Assembly: GCA_002551355.1 (NCBI GenBank)
Contig: NTHE01000044.1
Span: forward strand, 1 to 64,000
DNA length: 64,000 bases
DNA from: Streptomyces sp. man185
Lineage (GTDB): Bacteria > Actinomycetota > Actinomycetes > Streptomycetales > Streptomycetaceae
Direction: 5' to 3'
Below the pieces are notes generated by a model. The model saw only the letters and a list, made by a program, of their open reading frames with translations, had not been told where the DNA came from and searched no databases. Shown in pieces: positions 43,326 through 52,691 of this stretch. A program made the position numbers and the translations under genes. Numbering within the stretch: position 1 is the stretch's first letter; each line of letters starts with the position of its first letter.

Positions 43326-44336
43326 GTGACCGTCGTCGGGCCGTTCGGACTGCACGTGCGGGACCAGGCTCTTGAGGCCGATGTCCAGTCGGGCCTGGCC
43401 GCTGTCGAGGCAGGGCTGCTCGAAGCCACCAAGAGCGACGTCCCCTTCATCACGGACGCCGCCCAGCACCTGGTGCGTGCGGGGGGCAAGCGGTTCCGTC
43501 CCTTGCTGGTCATGCTCGCGTCACAGTTCGGCGATCCCGACGCGCCGGGAGTCATCCCCTCGGCCGTCGTCGTCGAGCTGACCCATCTGGCCACGCTGTA
43601 CCACGACGACGTGATGGACGAGGCCGACGTGCGGCGCGGGGTGCCCAGCGCCAACACCCGCTGGGGCAACTCGGTGGCCGTCCTCACCGGCGACTTCCTC
43701 TTCGCCCGCGCCTCCCACATCCTGGCCGACCTCGGCCCCGAGGCCGTCCGCATCCAGGCGGAGGCCTTCGAGCGGCTCGTCACCGGCCAGATCCTGGAGA
43801 CCGCGGGCCCGCGCGACGGCCGCGACCCGGTCGACCACTACCTGGACGTCCTCAGCGGCAAGACCGGCTCGCTGGTCGCCGTCTCCGGCCGGTTCGGCGC
43901 CATGATGTCCGGCGCGGACGAGCGGACCGTGGACGTCCTCACCCAGTACGGGGAACGGCTCGGCATCGCCTTCCAGCTCGCCGACGACGTCCTCGACATC
44001 GCCTCCGACTCCCACGAGTCCGGCAAGACCCCCGGCACCGACCTGCGCGAGGGCATCCCGACGCTCCCGGTCCTGCGGCTGCGCGCCCAGGCGGCGGCCG
44101 ACGGCAAGCCCGACGACCTGGAGCTCGTCGAGCTGCTCGACGGTGACCTGAGCAGCGACGACGCGCTGGCCGAGGTGCTGCGCCGGCTGCGCGCCCACCC
44201 GGCCCTGGAGCAGGCCCGCCAGGACACCGTGCGCTACGCCCAGGCGGCCCGCGCCACGCTGGCGCCGCTGCCCGAGGGATACGCGAAGGCCGCGCTGGAG
44301 GAGCTGTGCGACGCGGTGGTGCACCGCGCGGGCTGA
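43326..44336 (+). CDS. Polyprenyl diphosphate synthase (menaquinone side chain)
   Basis: 336 aa trans-prenyltransferase. The two Asp-rich motifs are LYHDDVMDEAD and QLADDVLDIA; KRFRPLL binds the diphosphate substrate. The size and sequence resemble the actinobacterial GrcC1/HepT-like enzymes that make the long chain of menaquinone. AGGAG precedes the GTG start. Together with menG and the MenJ-like gene it completes a quinone set around nuo. Chain length cannot be read with confidence. Confidence 0.9.
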   Translation: MTVVGPFGLHVRDQALEADVQSGLAAVEAGLLEATKSDVPFITDAAQHLVRAGGKRFRPLLVMLASQFGDPDAPGVIPSAVVVELTHLATLYHDDVMDEADVRRGVPSANTRWGNSVAVLTGDFLFARASHILADLGPEAVRIQAEAFERLVTGQILETAGPRDGRDPVDHYLDVLSGKTGSLVAVSGRFGAMMSGADERTVDVLTQYGERLGIAFQLADDVLDIASDSHESGKTPGTDLREGIPTLPVLRLRAQAAADGKPDDLELVELLDGDLSSDDALAEVLRRLRAHPALEQARQDTVRYAQAARATLAPLPEGYAKAALEELCDAVVHRAG

Positions 44337-44366
44337 GGTCCGGGAGGCCCCCCGGTGTGCGGGGGC

Positions 44367-44383
44367 GGTGACGGTGCGTCACC
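44367..44383. terminator. Short hairpin after polyprenyl synthase
   Basis: GGTGACG-GTG-CGTCACC, a perfect 7-bp stem 30 nt beyond the stop. Weak as a terminator; could also be an operator for the next gene. Confidence 0.3.
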
Positions 44384-44542
44384 CGGATGGGGCGATACCC
44401 CTACTGGTTGGCGTACACGCCCCTTCCGGTTGTCATACCGGAGCAGTAGGCGGAGTTGATTCCCCGGGCTGACGCTTCGAACCGCCCGATTTGGTCAGAT
44501 GGTTAACAACGGAAGCCGCCGACCACGGAGGTAGGGCACACC

Positions 44543-45799
44543 ATGGCACCGAACGACAGCGCAGAGACCACCGGCGAGGCCACGAGCACTGTCGTGGGCC
44601 GCCGGAAGGCGGCGCGCTACATCGTCCCCGTCGCGGTCGCGGGGGTGGCGGCCGCGACCATCGGGCTCGTCCCGGCGCTCGCGAGCTCCGGCGACCCGGA
44701 CCTGCCGAAGATCAGCGCACAGGAACTGATCGAGAAGATCGCCGCTTCCGACGAGGAGCAGCTCTCCGGCACGTTCAAGATCAGCACCGACCTGGGCCTG
44801 CCCCTCGACGGCCCCGCGGGCTCGTTCGTACCGGGCGGCGAGGGCGGGGACAAGGACGGCGGCGCGGCAGCCCCGCAGGACAAGCTCATGGAGCTGACGT
44901 CCGGCACGCACACGCTGCGGGTGGCCGCCGACGGCCCGGAGCGGCAGAAGCTCTCCGTCCTCGGGGACGCGTCCGAGTACAGCGTCATCCACAACCGGGG
45001 CGAGGTCTGGGCGTACGACAGCTCGTCCGACGAGGTGTACCACGCCGAGGCTCCCGAGGGCCGGGACGGCGACGAGCGCGCGGAGAAGGCCCCGAAGGCT
45101 CCCGAGGGCGCTCCGGCCACCCCGAAGGACTTCGCCGAGCAGGCGCTCGCGGCGGTCGGCGACACCACCTCGGTCACCGTGGACGGCACGGCGCAGGTCG
45201 CCGGGCGGGACGCGTACCAGCTGCTGATCAAGCCGAAGCAGTCCGGTTCGACGATCGGCTCGGTCCGAATCGCCGTGGACGCCGAGAACGGCGTACCGCT
45301 GAAGTTCACCCTGTCCGCGGCGAGCGGCGGCAAGGCCGTGGTCGACGCCGGGTTCACCAAGGTCGACTTCTCCAAGCCCGACACGTCCACGTTCTCCTTC
45401 ACGCCGCCCAAGGGCGCCAAGGTGACCGAGGCCGACGAGGTGGAGACCGGCAAGGACGAGCACGGCGCGGCGCAGCAGGCGCTGCCCGGGCAGCTGGCCG
45501 AGCTGGACGGCTTCGCGGGCAAGGAGGGCCTCAACGTCATCGGCGAGGGCTGGACCTCGATCGCCGAGATCAAGTCTCCCGGCGGCAAGGGTCTGCCCGA
45601 GACCGGCTCGGGCGACGTCCCGGCCGAGGCGCAGGGCTTCCTCGACGCGCTCGGCGACAAGGTCACCGGGAAGTTCGGCTCGGGCACGGTCTTCGAGACG
45701 CGCCTGGTCAACGCCCTGCTGACGGACGACGGCTCGGTGTACGTCGGAGCGGTGACGAAGGACGCGCTGGTGCGGGCCGCCGACGCCGCGGCGAAGTAG
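44543..45799 (+). CDS. LolA/RseB-like fold exported protein
   Basis: 418 aa. A membrane anchor or signal helix (YIVPVAVAGVAAATIGLVPALAS) precedes a LolA-type antiparallel-sheet domain, with the characteristic segments SGTFKISTDLG, GTHTLRVAADGPERQKLSVLGDASEYSVIHN, GEVWAYDSSSDEVYHAEAP and GRDAYQLLIKPKQSGSTIGSVRIAVDAENGVPLKF. In Gram-positive bacteria such proteins are thought to bind lipids or lipoproteins outside the membrane. GGAGGT precedes the ATG. A 21-bp hairpin separates it from the ABC exporter genes. Confidence 0.82.
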   Translation: MAPNDSAETTGEATSTVVGRRKAARYIVPVAVAGVAAATIGLVPALASSGDPDLPKISAQELIEKIAASDEEQLSGTFKISTDLGLPLDGPAGSFVPGGEGGDKDGGAAAPQDKLMELTSGTHTLRVAADGPERQKLSVLGDASEYSVIHNRGEVWAYDSSSDEVYHAEAPEGRDGDERAEKAPKAPEGAPATPKDFAEQALAAVGDTTSVTVDGTAQVAGRDAYQLLIKPKQSGSTIGSVRIAVDAENGVPLKFTLSAASGGKAVVDAGFTKVDFSKPDTSTFSFTPPKGAKVTEADEVETGKDEHGAAQQALPGQLAELDGFAGKEGLNVIGEGWTSIAEIKSPGGKGLPETGSGDVPAEAQGFLDALGDKVTGKFGSGTVFETRLVNALLTDDGSVYVGAVTKDALVRAADAAAK

Positions 45800-45834
45800 A
45801 ACCTTCCCGGGGACGCCTGGGCATCAGGTCACCC

Positions 45835-45881
45835 GACCGTCCCGTCCCGCCGCGCACTCCGCGCGGCGGGACGGGACGGTC
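45835..45881. terminator. 21-bp perfect hairpin terminator
   Basis: 45835-45855 pairs perfectly with 45861-45881 around the loop ACTCC, 36 nt after the LolA-like gene and just before the ABC ATPase ribosome site. No U-tract. Confidence 0.75.
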
Positions 45882-45908
45882 CCGCGCTTGAGGAGAGGTG
45901 CGACCGCC

Positions 45909-46958
45909 ATGACGGACACAGCGGCCGGAGACGCGGCGGCCGAGGGCGCGGCAGCAGCGGCCGGGGAAGCGGCAGCGGGGGCCGTGCCGGCCGGGAACTC
46001 CGCGCCGGACCCGGCCATCGGCGCCCCCGTCATCCGCACCCGCGGCCTGACCAAGCGTTACCGGGGCGGCCAGCTCGCCGTGGACGGCCTCGACCTCACC
46101 GTGCCGGCCGGCAGCGTCTTCGGCTTCCTCGGCCCGAACGGCTCCGGGAAGACCACCACGATCCGGATGCTGATGGGCCTCATCGACCCGACGTCCGGCA
46201 CCGCCGAGGTGCTCGGCCGCCCGATGCCGGCGGCCGCCCGTACGGTGCTGCCGGAGGTCGGCGCGCTGATCGAGGGACCCGCGCTGTACGGCTTCCTGAA
46301 CGGCCGGGACAACCTCCTGCGGTACGACCGGGCCGACCCCACCGCCGACCCGCGCACTCGCCTGGCCCGCGTCGAGACGGCCCTGGCGCGGGTCGGGCTC
46401 GCCGCCGCGTCGGCCAAGAAGGCCAAGGCGTACTCGCTCGGCATGAAGCAGCGCCTCGGTCTCGCCGCCGCCCTGCTCCGGCCGCGCCGGCTGCTGGTCC
46501 TGGACGAGCCGACCAACGGCCTCGACCCGCAGGGCATGCGCGAGATCCGTTCCCTGGTCCGGGAGCTGGCGGCCGAGGGCACCACGGTGTTCCTCTCGTC
46601 CCACCTGCTGGACGAGATCGAGCAGGTCTGCACGCACGCCGCGGTGATGGCCCGGGGCCGGCTGATCGTCCAGGGCCCGGTCGCCGACCTCGCCGCGAGC
46701 GCCCGGGGCCGGCTCGCCGTCATCACCCCCGACCCCGGGGACGCCGCCCGCATCCTCAAGGAGCACGGGCTCACCGGCCTGAGCGCCGACGGCGACCGGC
46801 TGACCGCCGACGCGCCGCCCGCCGCCGTGGACCTCGCCGACCTCAACGCGGCGCTGGTGGGCGGCGGGGTACGGGTGCGGTGCTTCGGCGTCGAGCGGGG
46901 TTCGCTGGAGGACGCCTTCGTGGCGCTCACGGGAGAGGGATTCGATGTCGCGGGCTGA
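45909..46958 (+). CDS. ABC-2-type exporter ATP-binding protein
   Basis: 349 aa. An Ala-rich N-terminal extension (~40 residues) precedes the ATPase: Walker A FLGPNGSGKTTTIRMLMG, signature YSLGMKQRLGLAAALL, Walker B LLVLDEPTNGLDPQGMREI, switch His in LSSHLLDEIEQ. The C-terminal ~100 residues match the exporter-type accessory domain. AGGAGAGG precedes the ATG; a TTG 21 nt upstream is in frame but overlaps that site. Partner of the permease that overlaps its end by 14 nt. Confidence 0.9.
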   Translation: MTDTAAGDAAAEGAAAAAGEAAAGAVPAGNSAPDPAIGAPVIRTRGLTKRYRGGQLAVDGLDLTVPAGSVFGFLGPNGSGKTTTIRMLMGLIDPTSGTAEVLGRPMPAAARTVLPEVGALIEGPALYGFLNGRDNLLRYDRADPTADPRTRLARVETALARVGLAAASAKKAKAYSLGMKQRLGLAAALLRPRRLLVLDEPTNGLDPQGMREIRSLVRELAAEGTTVFLSSHLLDEIEQVCTHAAVMARGRLIVQGPVADLAASARGRLAVITPDPGDAARILKEHGLTGLSADGDRLTADAPPAAVDLADLNAALVGGGVRVRCFGVERGSLEDAFVALTGEGFDVAG

Positions 46959-47877
46959 GAAGGCGTCGCGGACCATGCCGGTCGCGCAGGCCGAACCCGT
47001 ACGCCCCCGCGATCCGCGGCGCTCCCGCAACCCGCTGTGGACGCTGGGCCTCCTGCGGTCCGAGATCAGCACCCTGCTGCGCCGCCACCGGACCTACGCC
47101 CTCCTCGCTGTCCTCGCCGCCGTACCCGTCCTCATCGGAATCGCGGTGCGGATCGAGACCGGCGGCGGGGGCGGTGGCGGGGCGGGCGGTCCGGACGGCG
47201 GGGCCGGCCCGGCGTTCCTCGCCCAGGTCACCAACAACGGCCTCTTCCTCGTCTTCGCCGCCCTCGCCGCGACGCTGCCGGTCTTCCTGCCGATGGCCGT
47301 CGGCGTCGTCGCGGGCGACGCGATCGCGGGCGAGGCGAGCAGCGGCACCCTGCGCTATCTGCTGGTCGCCCCGGCGGGCCGGACCCGGCTGCTGCTCGTG
47401 AAGTACGCCTCCGTCCTGGCCTTCTGCCTGATCGCGACCCTGGTCGTGGCGGCGTCCGCGCTGGCGGTGGGCGCGCTGCTGTTCCCGGTGGGGGAGGTCA
47501 CCACGATCTCCGGGACCCGGATCGGCTTCGGCGAGGGGCTGGTGCGGGCGGCGCTGACGGCGCTGGTCGTCGCCGTCTCCCTGACCGGATTCGCCGCGCT
47601 CGGGCTGTTCGTCTCGACGCTGACCGGCAGCGGGATCGGGGCGATGGCGGCCACTGTCGGTCTGCTGATCACGGTGCAGATCCTGGACAGCATTCCGCAG
47701 CTGAGCGGCGTGCACCCGTATCTGTTCGCGCACTACTGGATGTCGTTCGCCGACGTCCTGCGCGAGCCCGTCCACTGGGACGACCTGATCAAGAACTTCC
47801 AACTGCAGGGGCTGTACGTCGCGGTGTTCGGCTCGGCGGCCTGGGCGCGCTTCACGGCCAAGGACATCACGGCCTGA
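46945..47877 (+). CDS. ABC-2-type exporter permease
   Basis: 310 aa. A cytosolic N-terminus is followed by six hydrophobic segments; a Gly-rich external loop (GGGGGGGAGGPDGG) follows the first. ABC-2 family hints are GDAIAGEASSGTLRYLLVAPAGRTRLLLVK. With the upstream ATPase it forms an exporter of unknown substrate; the LolA-like protein upstream could cooperate at the outer membrane face, though the hairpin between them argues for separate transcripts. Confidence 0.87.
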   Translation: MSRAEKASRTMPVAQAEPVRPRDPRRSRNPLWTLGLLRSEISTLLRRHRTYALLAVLAAVPVLIGIAVRIETGGGGGGGAGGPDGGAGPAFLAQVTNNGLFLVFAALAATLPVFLPMAVGVVAGDAIAGEASSGTLRYLLVAPAGRTRLLLVKYASVLAFCLIATLVVAASALAVGALLFPVGEVTTISGTRIGFGEGLVRAALTALVVAVSLTGFAALGLFVSTLTGSGIGAMAATVGLLITVQILDSIPQLSGVHPYLFAHYWMSFADVLREPVHWDDLIKNFQLQGLYVAVFGSAAWARFTAKDITA

Positions 47878-48113
47878 GGGGCGACCCGGAGAGAGTGTGA
47901 GGGGCCTGGCCGGATCGGATCGGCGGGGGTCCGCACGCGCCGTCGGCCGGGCGAGCCGTCCCCCGATCGGCTCGTCGCGGCACGAACGGCACGAACGGTG
48001 CGGACAAGGAGAACGACACGACACGGTACGTTCCGTTTCCGCCTGGGTATTGTTCGGTCTTTGGCGACGAGATGTCAACAAGAGATTGGCTGGAACCCCC
48101 CTATGCTCACCGA

Positions 48114-48704
48114 ATGATCACATCGCCGAGCAGTGTGCGACGCAGCGAACGATCACGCCGCGCTATCCTGCGGTCCGCTCTCGACCTGTGTACGGAGCGG
48201 GGGTATGGGCACGTCACGATAGAGGCCATCGCGGCCGACGCCGGGGTCAGCAAGAAGACGATCTACCGCTGGTGGCCCTCGAAGGGCGCGGTCCTGCTGG
48301 AGGCGTTCACGGACGCCCTGATCGACGCCACCCCGTTCGTGGACACCGGCGACATCGGCGCCGACCTGCGCTCCCACGTCGCCGGCGCGGTGAAACTGCT
48401 CTCGGTTCCGCCGTTCGGCCCCGCTTACGCGGGCATCCTCTCCGAGCTGCACCACGACGACCTCCTGGCCCGGCAGTTGCGGGAACAGCTGGTCGACCCA
48501 CGCGTCGAGGAGGCGATCGGCCGACTGCGCAGCGCCCAGGACCAGGGCCAGATCCCGCCCGGCGCGGACCTCCCGCTGGCCGTGGAGATGCTGTACGGCC
48601 CCGTCTACTACCGCCACGTGCTGCGCAAGCCCGTCCAGGACGAGGAGACGATCGCCTCCCTGGTGGACCACGTACTGCGCTCGCTGCGGGCGCCGGGGTA
48701 CTGA
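48114..48704 (+). CDS. TetR-family transcriptional regulator
   Basis: 196 aa. The DNA-binding domain is RRAILRSALDLCTERGYGHVTIEAIAADAGVSKKTIYRWWPSKGAVLLEAF; the rest is the helical ligand domain ending in a TetR_C-like region (SELHHDDLLARQLREQLVDPR). ATG at 48114 follows a -10-like TATGCT (48102-48107) by 6 nt with no ribosome site, so the mRNA may be leaderless. The target may be the exporter genes upstream (inference). Confidence 0.88.
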   Translation: MITSPSSVRRSERSRRAILRSALDLCTERGYGHVTIEAIAADAGVSKKTIYRWWPSKGAVLLEAFTDALIDATPFVDTGDIGADLRSHVAGAVKLLSVPPFGPAYAGILSELHHDDLLARQLREQLVDPRVEEAIGRLRSAQDQGQIPPGADLPLAVEMLYGPVYYRHVLRKPVQDEETIASLVDHVLRSLRAPGY

Positions 48705-48823
48705 CGGGCGGGGGCACGGCGGGGGCCTGGTGGGGCCTGGTGGGGCAGGAGGCTGTCACGCCTTTGCGGCCCACCGGTGGCCGGGCCGGGTGCGGCGGGT
48801 GATGCTGGTCCGGCGCGTGCCGG

Positions 48824-48851
48824 CTCCGGCTTCGGCGCGCCGAAGCCGGAG
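48824..48851. terminator. 28-nt perfect palindrome between tetR and the SpoIIE-like gene
   Basis: Two 14-nt arms with no loop bases (CTCCGGCTTCGGCG and complement). It lies 120 nt after tetR and 14 nt before the chosen GTG of the next gene. It may terminate tetR or serve as an operator. Confidence 0.5.
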
Positions 48852-48864
48852 GGTGGGTGGAGCC

Positions 48865-50988
48865 GTGTCGGACAGTGGGACCCCGGCCGGGCCCGGGAGG
48901 GCCGCGGGGCCGGGGGACGGTCTCGACGAGGCGCTTCTCGCGGCCCTGTTCACCCAGTCCGCCGTCGGCCTCGTCGTGCTCGACCCGCAGCTCCGGCTGG
49001 TACGCGCCAACTCGCTCGTCGAGGGAGTGGAGACCGGGCAGTACATCGGAATCCGCTTCACCGAAGTCTTCCGGCTCGACGACCCGGACGGCGCCGAACA
49101 GCTCATGAAGCAGGTGCTGGCCGGCGAGGGCCCGGTGCGCGACCACCTCGTGCGGGGCCGCCTGCGCCGGATCCCCGGCGATCGCGTGTTCCTGGTCTCC
49201 TCCTACCGCCTGGACGGCCCCGAAGGACCGGCCCCCGGCCTGCTGGTCGCGGTCGTCGACGTCACCGAGCGGGAACGGGCCCGCGCCCGGGAGGCCGCGC
49301 TCGCCGCCGTCCGGGACGCGGTCGGCGGCTCCCTCGACGTCGCCACCACCTGCCGCGCCTTCGCCGACGCCATGGTGCCCGGATTCGCCGACCTCGCCGT
49401 CGTGGAGGTCGTGGACGACGTCCTGCGCGGCGCCGAGCCGCCGGTGGGCCCGCTGCCGCCCGGGACCCCGCTGCGCCGCGCCGCGAGCGGCCGGTGCGAC
49501 GCCGTCCGGAACACGGCGGAGGGCGGGAGCAGGGCCCGGGGCCGCTCGGCGGGCGCGACCCGCCCCCTCCCCGTCCGTACCCCGCACGCGCTCGCCGCCG
49601 CCGACCTGCGGGCCCGGCTCGTCCCGCTCGGGCCCGACACCCCGTGGCCGGCCACCGACCCGGGCGGGGCCCGCGCCGTCGCGGAGACCGGCGCGCACTC
49701 CCTGATCGTCGTGCCCCTCACCCTGCGGGGCGCGGTCCTCGGACTGGTCAGCCTCTACCGCTGCGGTGCGGCCGAGCCCTTCGACGAGGACGACGTCTCC
49801 CTCGCCGTCTCGGCGGCCACCCGGGCGGCCCTCGGCATCGACAACGCCCGCCGCTACGAGCGCGAACACGTCATCGCCTCGACGGTCCAGCGGCGGCTGC
49901 TCCCGCAGGCCGAGCGGCGGCAGGCCGCCGTCGACACCGCGCACGTCCTGCTGCCCGGCCGTGACAGCGGCTGCTGGTTCGACACCATCGCCCTGTCCGG
50001 CGCCCGTACCGCGCTCGTCGTCGGCGGGGTCGCGGGCGAGGGTCTCCAGTCGGCCATCGCCATGGGCCAGTTGCGTACGGTCATCCAGGCGCTGGCGGGC
50101 CTCGACCTGGAGCCGGAGGAGGTCCTCGCCCGGCTCAAGGACACCGCCGACCGCCTCGCCCACGAACGCGCCGCCCTGCCGCCCGCCGACTCCCTCCAGG
50201 GCGAACCCCTGAGTGCGAGCTGCGTGTACGGCGTCTACGACCCGTTCACCCGCACCTGCACCGTCGCGCGCGCCGGGCACCCCGCGCCGCTGATCGTCGG
50301 CCCCGACGGACGAGCCCTCGCCCTCGACGTACCGGAGGGGCCCGGCCTCTTCTCCGCCGACAGCGCCCTCTTCGCGCCCGCCACCGTCACCCTGGAGGAG
50401 GGCAGCCTCCTCGCGTTCTGCACCGCCGACCTGCTCTCCGGCGACCGGGCGGCCGAACGCATCACGCAGACCCTCGCCCGGCCGGGCCGCAGCCTCCAGC
50501 AACTCGGCGACGACATCGTGTACGCGCTGCCGGACGACACCCGCGCCGCCGGTGCGGCCCTGCTCCTGGCCCGTACGGGTACGGTCTCCGACCACCTGGT
50601 CGCGACCTGGGACCTCGCCCAGGACCCCACCACGCCCGCCACCGCCCGGGTGCTCGTCCGCGACCGGCTCCAGGGCTGGGGTCTGGACGAGGACACCGTG
50701 GAGGCGACCGAGCTGATCGTCAGCGAACTCGTCACCAACGCCGTCCGCTACGGCACCCCGCCGCTGCGGCTGCGGCTCCTGCTGGACTCCACGCTCACCT
50801 GCGAGGTCCACGACGGCTCCACGGCCTCCCCGCACCTGCGGCACGCCCGGACCGTCGACGAGGGCGGCCGGGGCCTGTTCATCGTCTCCCGCCTCGCCTC
50901 CCACTGGGGGGCGAGGCACGGCCCGGACGGCAAGGTGCTGTGGACGGAGCAGGACCTGCCGGACCTTCCGGCGGCCCCGGCGGGGTGA
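48865..50988 (+). CDS. PAS-GAF-SpoIIE-HATPase signalling protein with a degenerate phosphatase domain
   Basis: 707 aa. Order: PAS (~20-130, LFTQSAVGLVVLDPQLRLVRANSL), GAF (~150-330, ending HSLIVVPLTLRGAVLGLVSLYR), PP2C/SpoIIE (~345-560) and a C-terminal RsbW-type ATPase (~590-700, ELIVSELVTNAVRYGTPPLRL, DEGGRGLFIVSRLA). In the SpoIIE domain, Cys370 replaces the first Asp of GGDWYD, Gly388 replaces the Asp of VVGDV, and the two distal Asp sites (CTADLL, TRAAGAALLLAR) are also changed, so it is probably not a phosphatase. The kinase-like domain looks intact. Start GTG 48865 has GGAG close by; 48853 and 48802 are alternatives. Confidence 0.85.
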   Translation: MSDSGTPAGPGRAAGPGDGLDEALLAALFTQSAVGLVVLDPQLRLVRANSLVEGVETGQYIGIRFTEVFRLDDPDGAEQLMKQVLAGEGPVRDHLVRGRLRRIPGDRVFLVSSYRLDGPEGPAPGLLVAVVDVTERERARAREAALAAVRDAVGGSLDVATTCRAFADAMVPGFADLAVVEVVDDVLRGAEPPVGPLPPGTPLRRAASGRCDAVRNTAEGGSRARGRSAGATRPLPVRTPHALAAADLRARLVPLGPDTPWPATDPGGARAVAETGAHSLIVVPLTLRGAVLGLVSLYRCGAAEPFDEDDVSLAVSAATRAALGIDNARRYEREHVIASTVQRRLLPQAERRQAAVDTAHVLLPGRDSGCWFDTIALSGARTALVVGGVAGEGLQSAIAMGQLRTVIQALAGLDLEPEEVLARLKDTADRLAHERAALPPADSLQGEPLSASCVYGVYDPFTRTCTVARAGHPAPLIVGPDGRALALDVPEGPGLFSADSALFAPATVTLEEGSLLAFCTADLLSGDRAAERITQTLARPGRSLQQLGDDIVYALPDDTRAAGAALLLARTGTVSDHLVATWDLAQDPTTPATARVLVRDRLQGWGLDEDTVEATELIVSELVTNAVRYGTPPLRLRLLLDSTLTCEVHDGSTASPHLRHARTVDEGGRGLFIVSRLASHWGARHGPDGKVLWTEQDLPDLPAAPAG

Positions 50989-51020
50989 ATCCCGCCCGCC
51001 GACAGCGCACAGTGGTCCGT

Positions 51021-51770
51021 ATGACGACACCCGCGGAGCTGCTCCGCTCCTTCGCCCGCACCCGCGCATCCCTCGACGGAGAGGAGGTCACGTACTGGTG
51101 GTCCGGAGACGTCTACTCCTGGGCCCCCGACGAGCCCTATCGGCGCGTCTTCGGCTTCGAGGGTCTCAACGTCGCCCGCCTGGTCCAGGACGCCGAGGCC
51201 GGGCCGGACGCGTACCGACTGCTCAGCCGTGAGGCCGCGTTCTATCTGGATCCCGTCAGCCGCGAGATCCTGGAGACCTGGCAGGACCTGCCGGTGGTGC
51301 ACGTCTGGAACGACCCGGCGAACCAGAAGTGGCGTCCTTTCCCGGTCCCGACGACCGACCTCGGGGACCAGCTCTGCTTCAGCCTGGAGATCCCGCTCGC
51401 CTACCCGTCGCCGCTGCCGGTGGCCGAATATCCGCTGCACTCGGCGGGGGACACGTACAAAGCCCTGGAGCTCTTCCAGTTCTTCGCCGACCGCGCGGAC
51501 CTGGCGGGCCCGGCGGCCGGCGTCCCGGCCACCATGTCGTGGAGCCGGATGTCCCCGTGGCTGCCGTGGATGGCCCGGGGGCAGCGGCCCGGCGGGCTCA
51601 CCTTCCACTGCCGGGGCCGCAAGCTCGGCGCGTACACCGAGGTCCCCGAGCGCACCCGGGCCCACATCGCCGCCCACCACCCGGAGTTCGCGCACGCCCC
51701 GGAGGAGTGGAGCGAGCCGAACGAGACCAGTTGGACCTACTTCCGCAAGCTCAACCCGCCCCGGGCGTGA
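51021..51770 (+). CDS. DUF1838 family protein
   Basis: 249 aa, soluble, no signal peptide. The start ELLRSFARTRASLDGEEVTYWWSGDVYSWAPDEPYRRVFGFEGLN and the later SWSRMSPWLPWMARGQRPGGLTFHCRGRKL are DUF1838 hallmarks, with many Trp and Pro. The fold is thought to bind small ligands, but no activity is established. The ATG at 51021 lacks a strong ribosome site. It starts 32 nt after the SpoIIE-like gene and may be read through from it. Confidence 0.82.
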   Translation: MTTPAELLRSFARTRASLDGEEVTYWWSGDVYSWAPDEPYRRVFGFEGLNVARLVQDAEAGPDAYRLLSREAAFYLDPVSREILETWQDLPVVHVWNDPANQKWRPFPVPTTDLGDQLCFSLEIPLAYPSPLPVAEYPLHSAGDTYKALELFQFFADRADLAGPAAGVPATMSWSRMSPWLPWMARGQRPGGLTFHCRGRKLGAYTEVPERTRAHIAAHHPEFAHAPEEWSEPNETSWTYFRKLNPPRA

Positions 51771-51797
51771 GGGCGTTCGAGGCGCATGATGTCCCGG

Positions 51798-52562
51798 TCA
51801 GGGGAGGGTGATGTTCCGGCCCGGGCCGCCCTCGACCGTGTCCTTCCCCCCGCCGCCGACGATCACATCGTCACCCGCCTCGCCGTGCAGCATGTCGTCG
51901 CCGGAGCCGCCGAGGAGGACGTCGTCGCCGTCCCCGCCCATGACGCGGTCGTCGCCCGGACCCGCGTACACGAGGTCATCACCGTCGTACGCCTCGATCA
52001 TGTCGTCGCCCCGGCCGCCCCACAGCCGCTGGTCGCCCTCGACGGCCATCAGGTGGTCCATGCCGTCGCCGCCGTCGAGGACGACGCGCCCCATGACCAT
52101 GTCGTCGCCCGCGTCGCCCCGGACCGTGTGCGCGGTGTGGGCGTGCAGCATGTCGTCGCCGGGGCCGCCGCTGACGGTGGCGACCCCGGGATCACTGGTG
52201 GCGATCTCGTCGTCGCCGTCGCCCAGGAAGACGTCGATCCGGTCCGGTCGGGCGCTGTCGGTGGGCAGTTCGCAGACGACGTACGTCTCGACTCCCGGCT
52301 CCAGGTAGCTGCAGTGGTCGCCGGGCTGGAGCGGCACCGAGTCCCGGAAGCCGATGCGCCGGACCCCGTCGCCCTGGTCCATCGGGACCACGTGGAGGTC
52401 GTTGACCTGCCCCGGGGCGGCGGTGTAGGTGATCGACTGCTTCGCCCAGTCGGCGCCGATACGGGCCTTTGCCCCGGTGGCGGCGGGCGCCGCGACCGCC
52501 GGGGACACGGCGAGGCCGGTGGCGAGCAGGGTCACGACGGCCGACATCCTCTTGCGCTTCAC
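51798..52562 (-). CDS. Secreted RTX-like calcium-binding repeat protein
   Basis: 254 aa. Signal peptide (KRKRMSAVVTLLATGLAVSPAVAAPA), a ~85-residue domain with two Cys, then Gly/Asp-rich nonapeptide repeats of the RTX type (GGPGDDML, GGRGDDMI, GPGDDRVMGGDGDDVLLGGSGDD..) to the end, which bind Ca2+ in a parallel beta roll. GTG at 52562 has GAGGAG upstream. A dre-like site and TAGGCT -10 lie ~120-145 nt upstream, suggesting control by DasR. No enzymatic domain is visible. Confidence 0.85.
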   Translation of the reverse strand: MKRKRMSAVVTLLATGLAVSPAVAAPAATGAKARIGADWAKQSITYTAAPGQVNDLHVVPMDQGDGVRRIGFRDSVPLQPGDHCSYLEPGVETYVVCELPTDSARPDRIDVFLGDGDDEIATSDPGVATVSGGPGDDMLHAHTAHTVRGDAGDDMVMGRVVLDGGDGMDHLMAVEGDQRLWGGRGDDMIEAYDGDDLVYAGPGDDRVMGGDGDDVLLGGSGDDMLHGEAGDDVIVGGGGKDTVEGGPGRNITLP

Positions 52563-52681
52563 GACAGCTCCTCGGTGGGTTCGTGGGGTTTCCCGCCCGC
52601 CCGTCTGCGCGCGGCATAACGGACAGGTGCATGCCAAGCTGTGCTGTTCCCGTGGCGGTGGGGCGCCACGATGGTGACGGC

Positions 52682-52687
52682 AGCCTA
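52682..52687 (-). promoter_or_regulatory. -10 element of the RTX-like gene
   Basis: TAGGCT on the minus strand, a good vegetative -10, 5 bp downstream of the dre-like palindrome; the predicted start is ~52675, giving a ~110-nt leader. Confidence 0.4.
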
Positions 52688-52691
52688 CCGT

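Noticed and set aside
48730..48864. Upstream starts for the SpoIIE-like gene
   Set aside because: They run through the 28-nt palindrome and lack ribosome sites; GTG 48865 preferred, though not certain.
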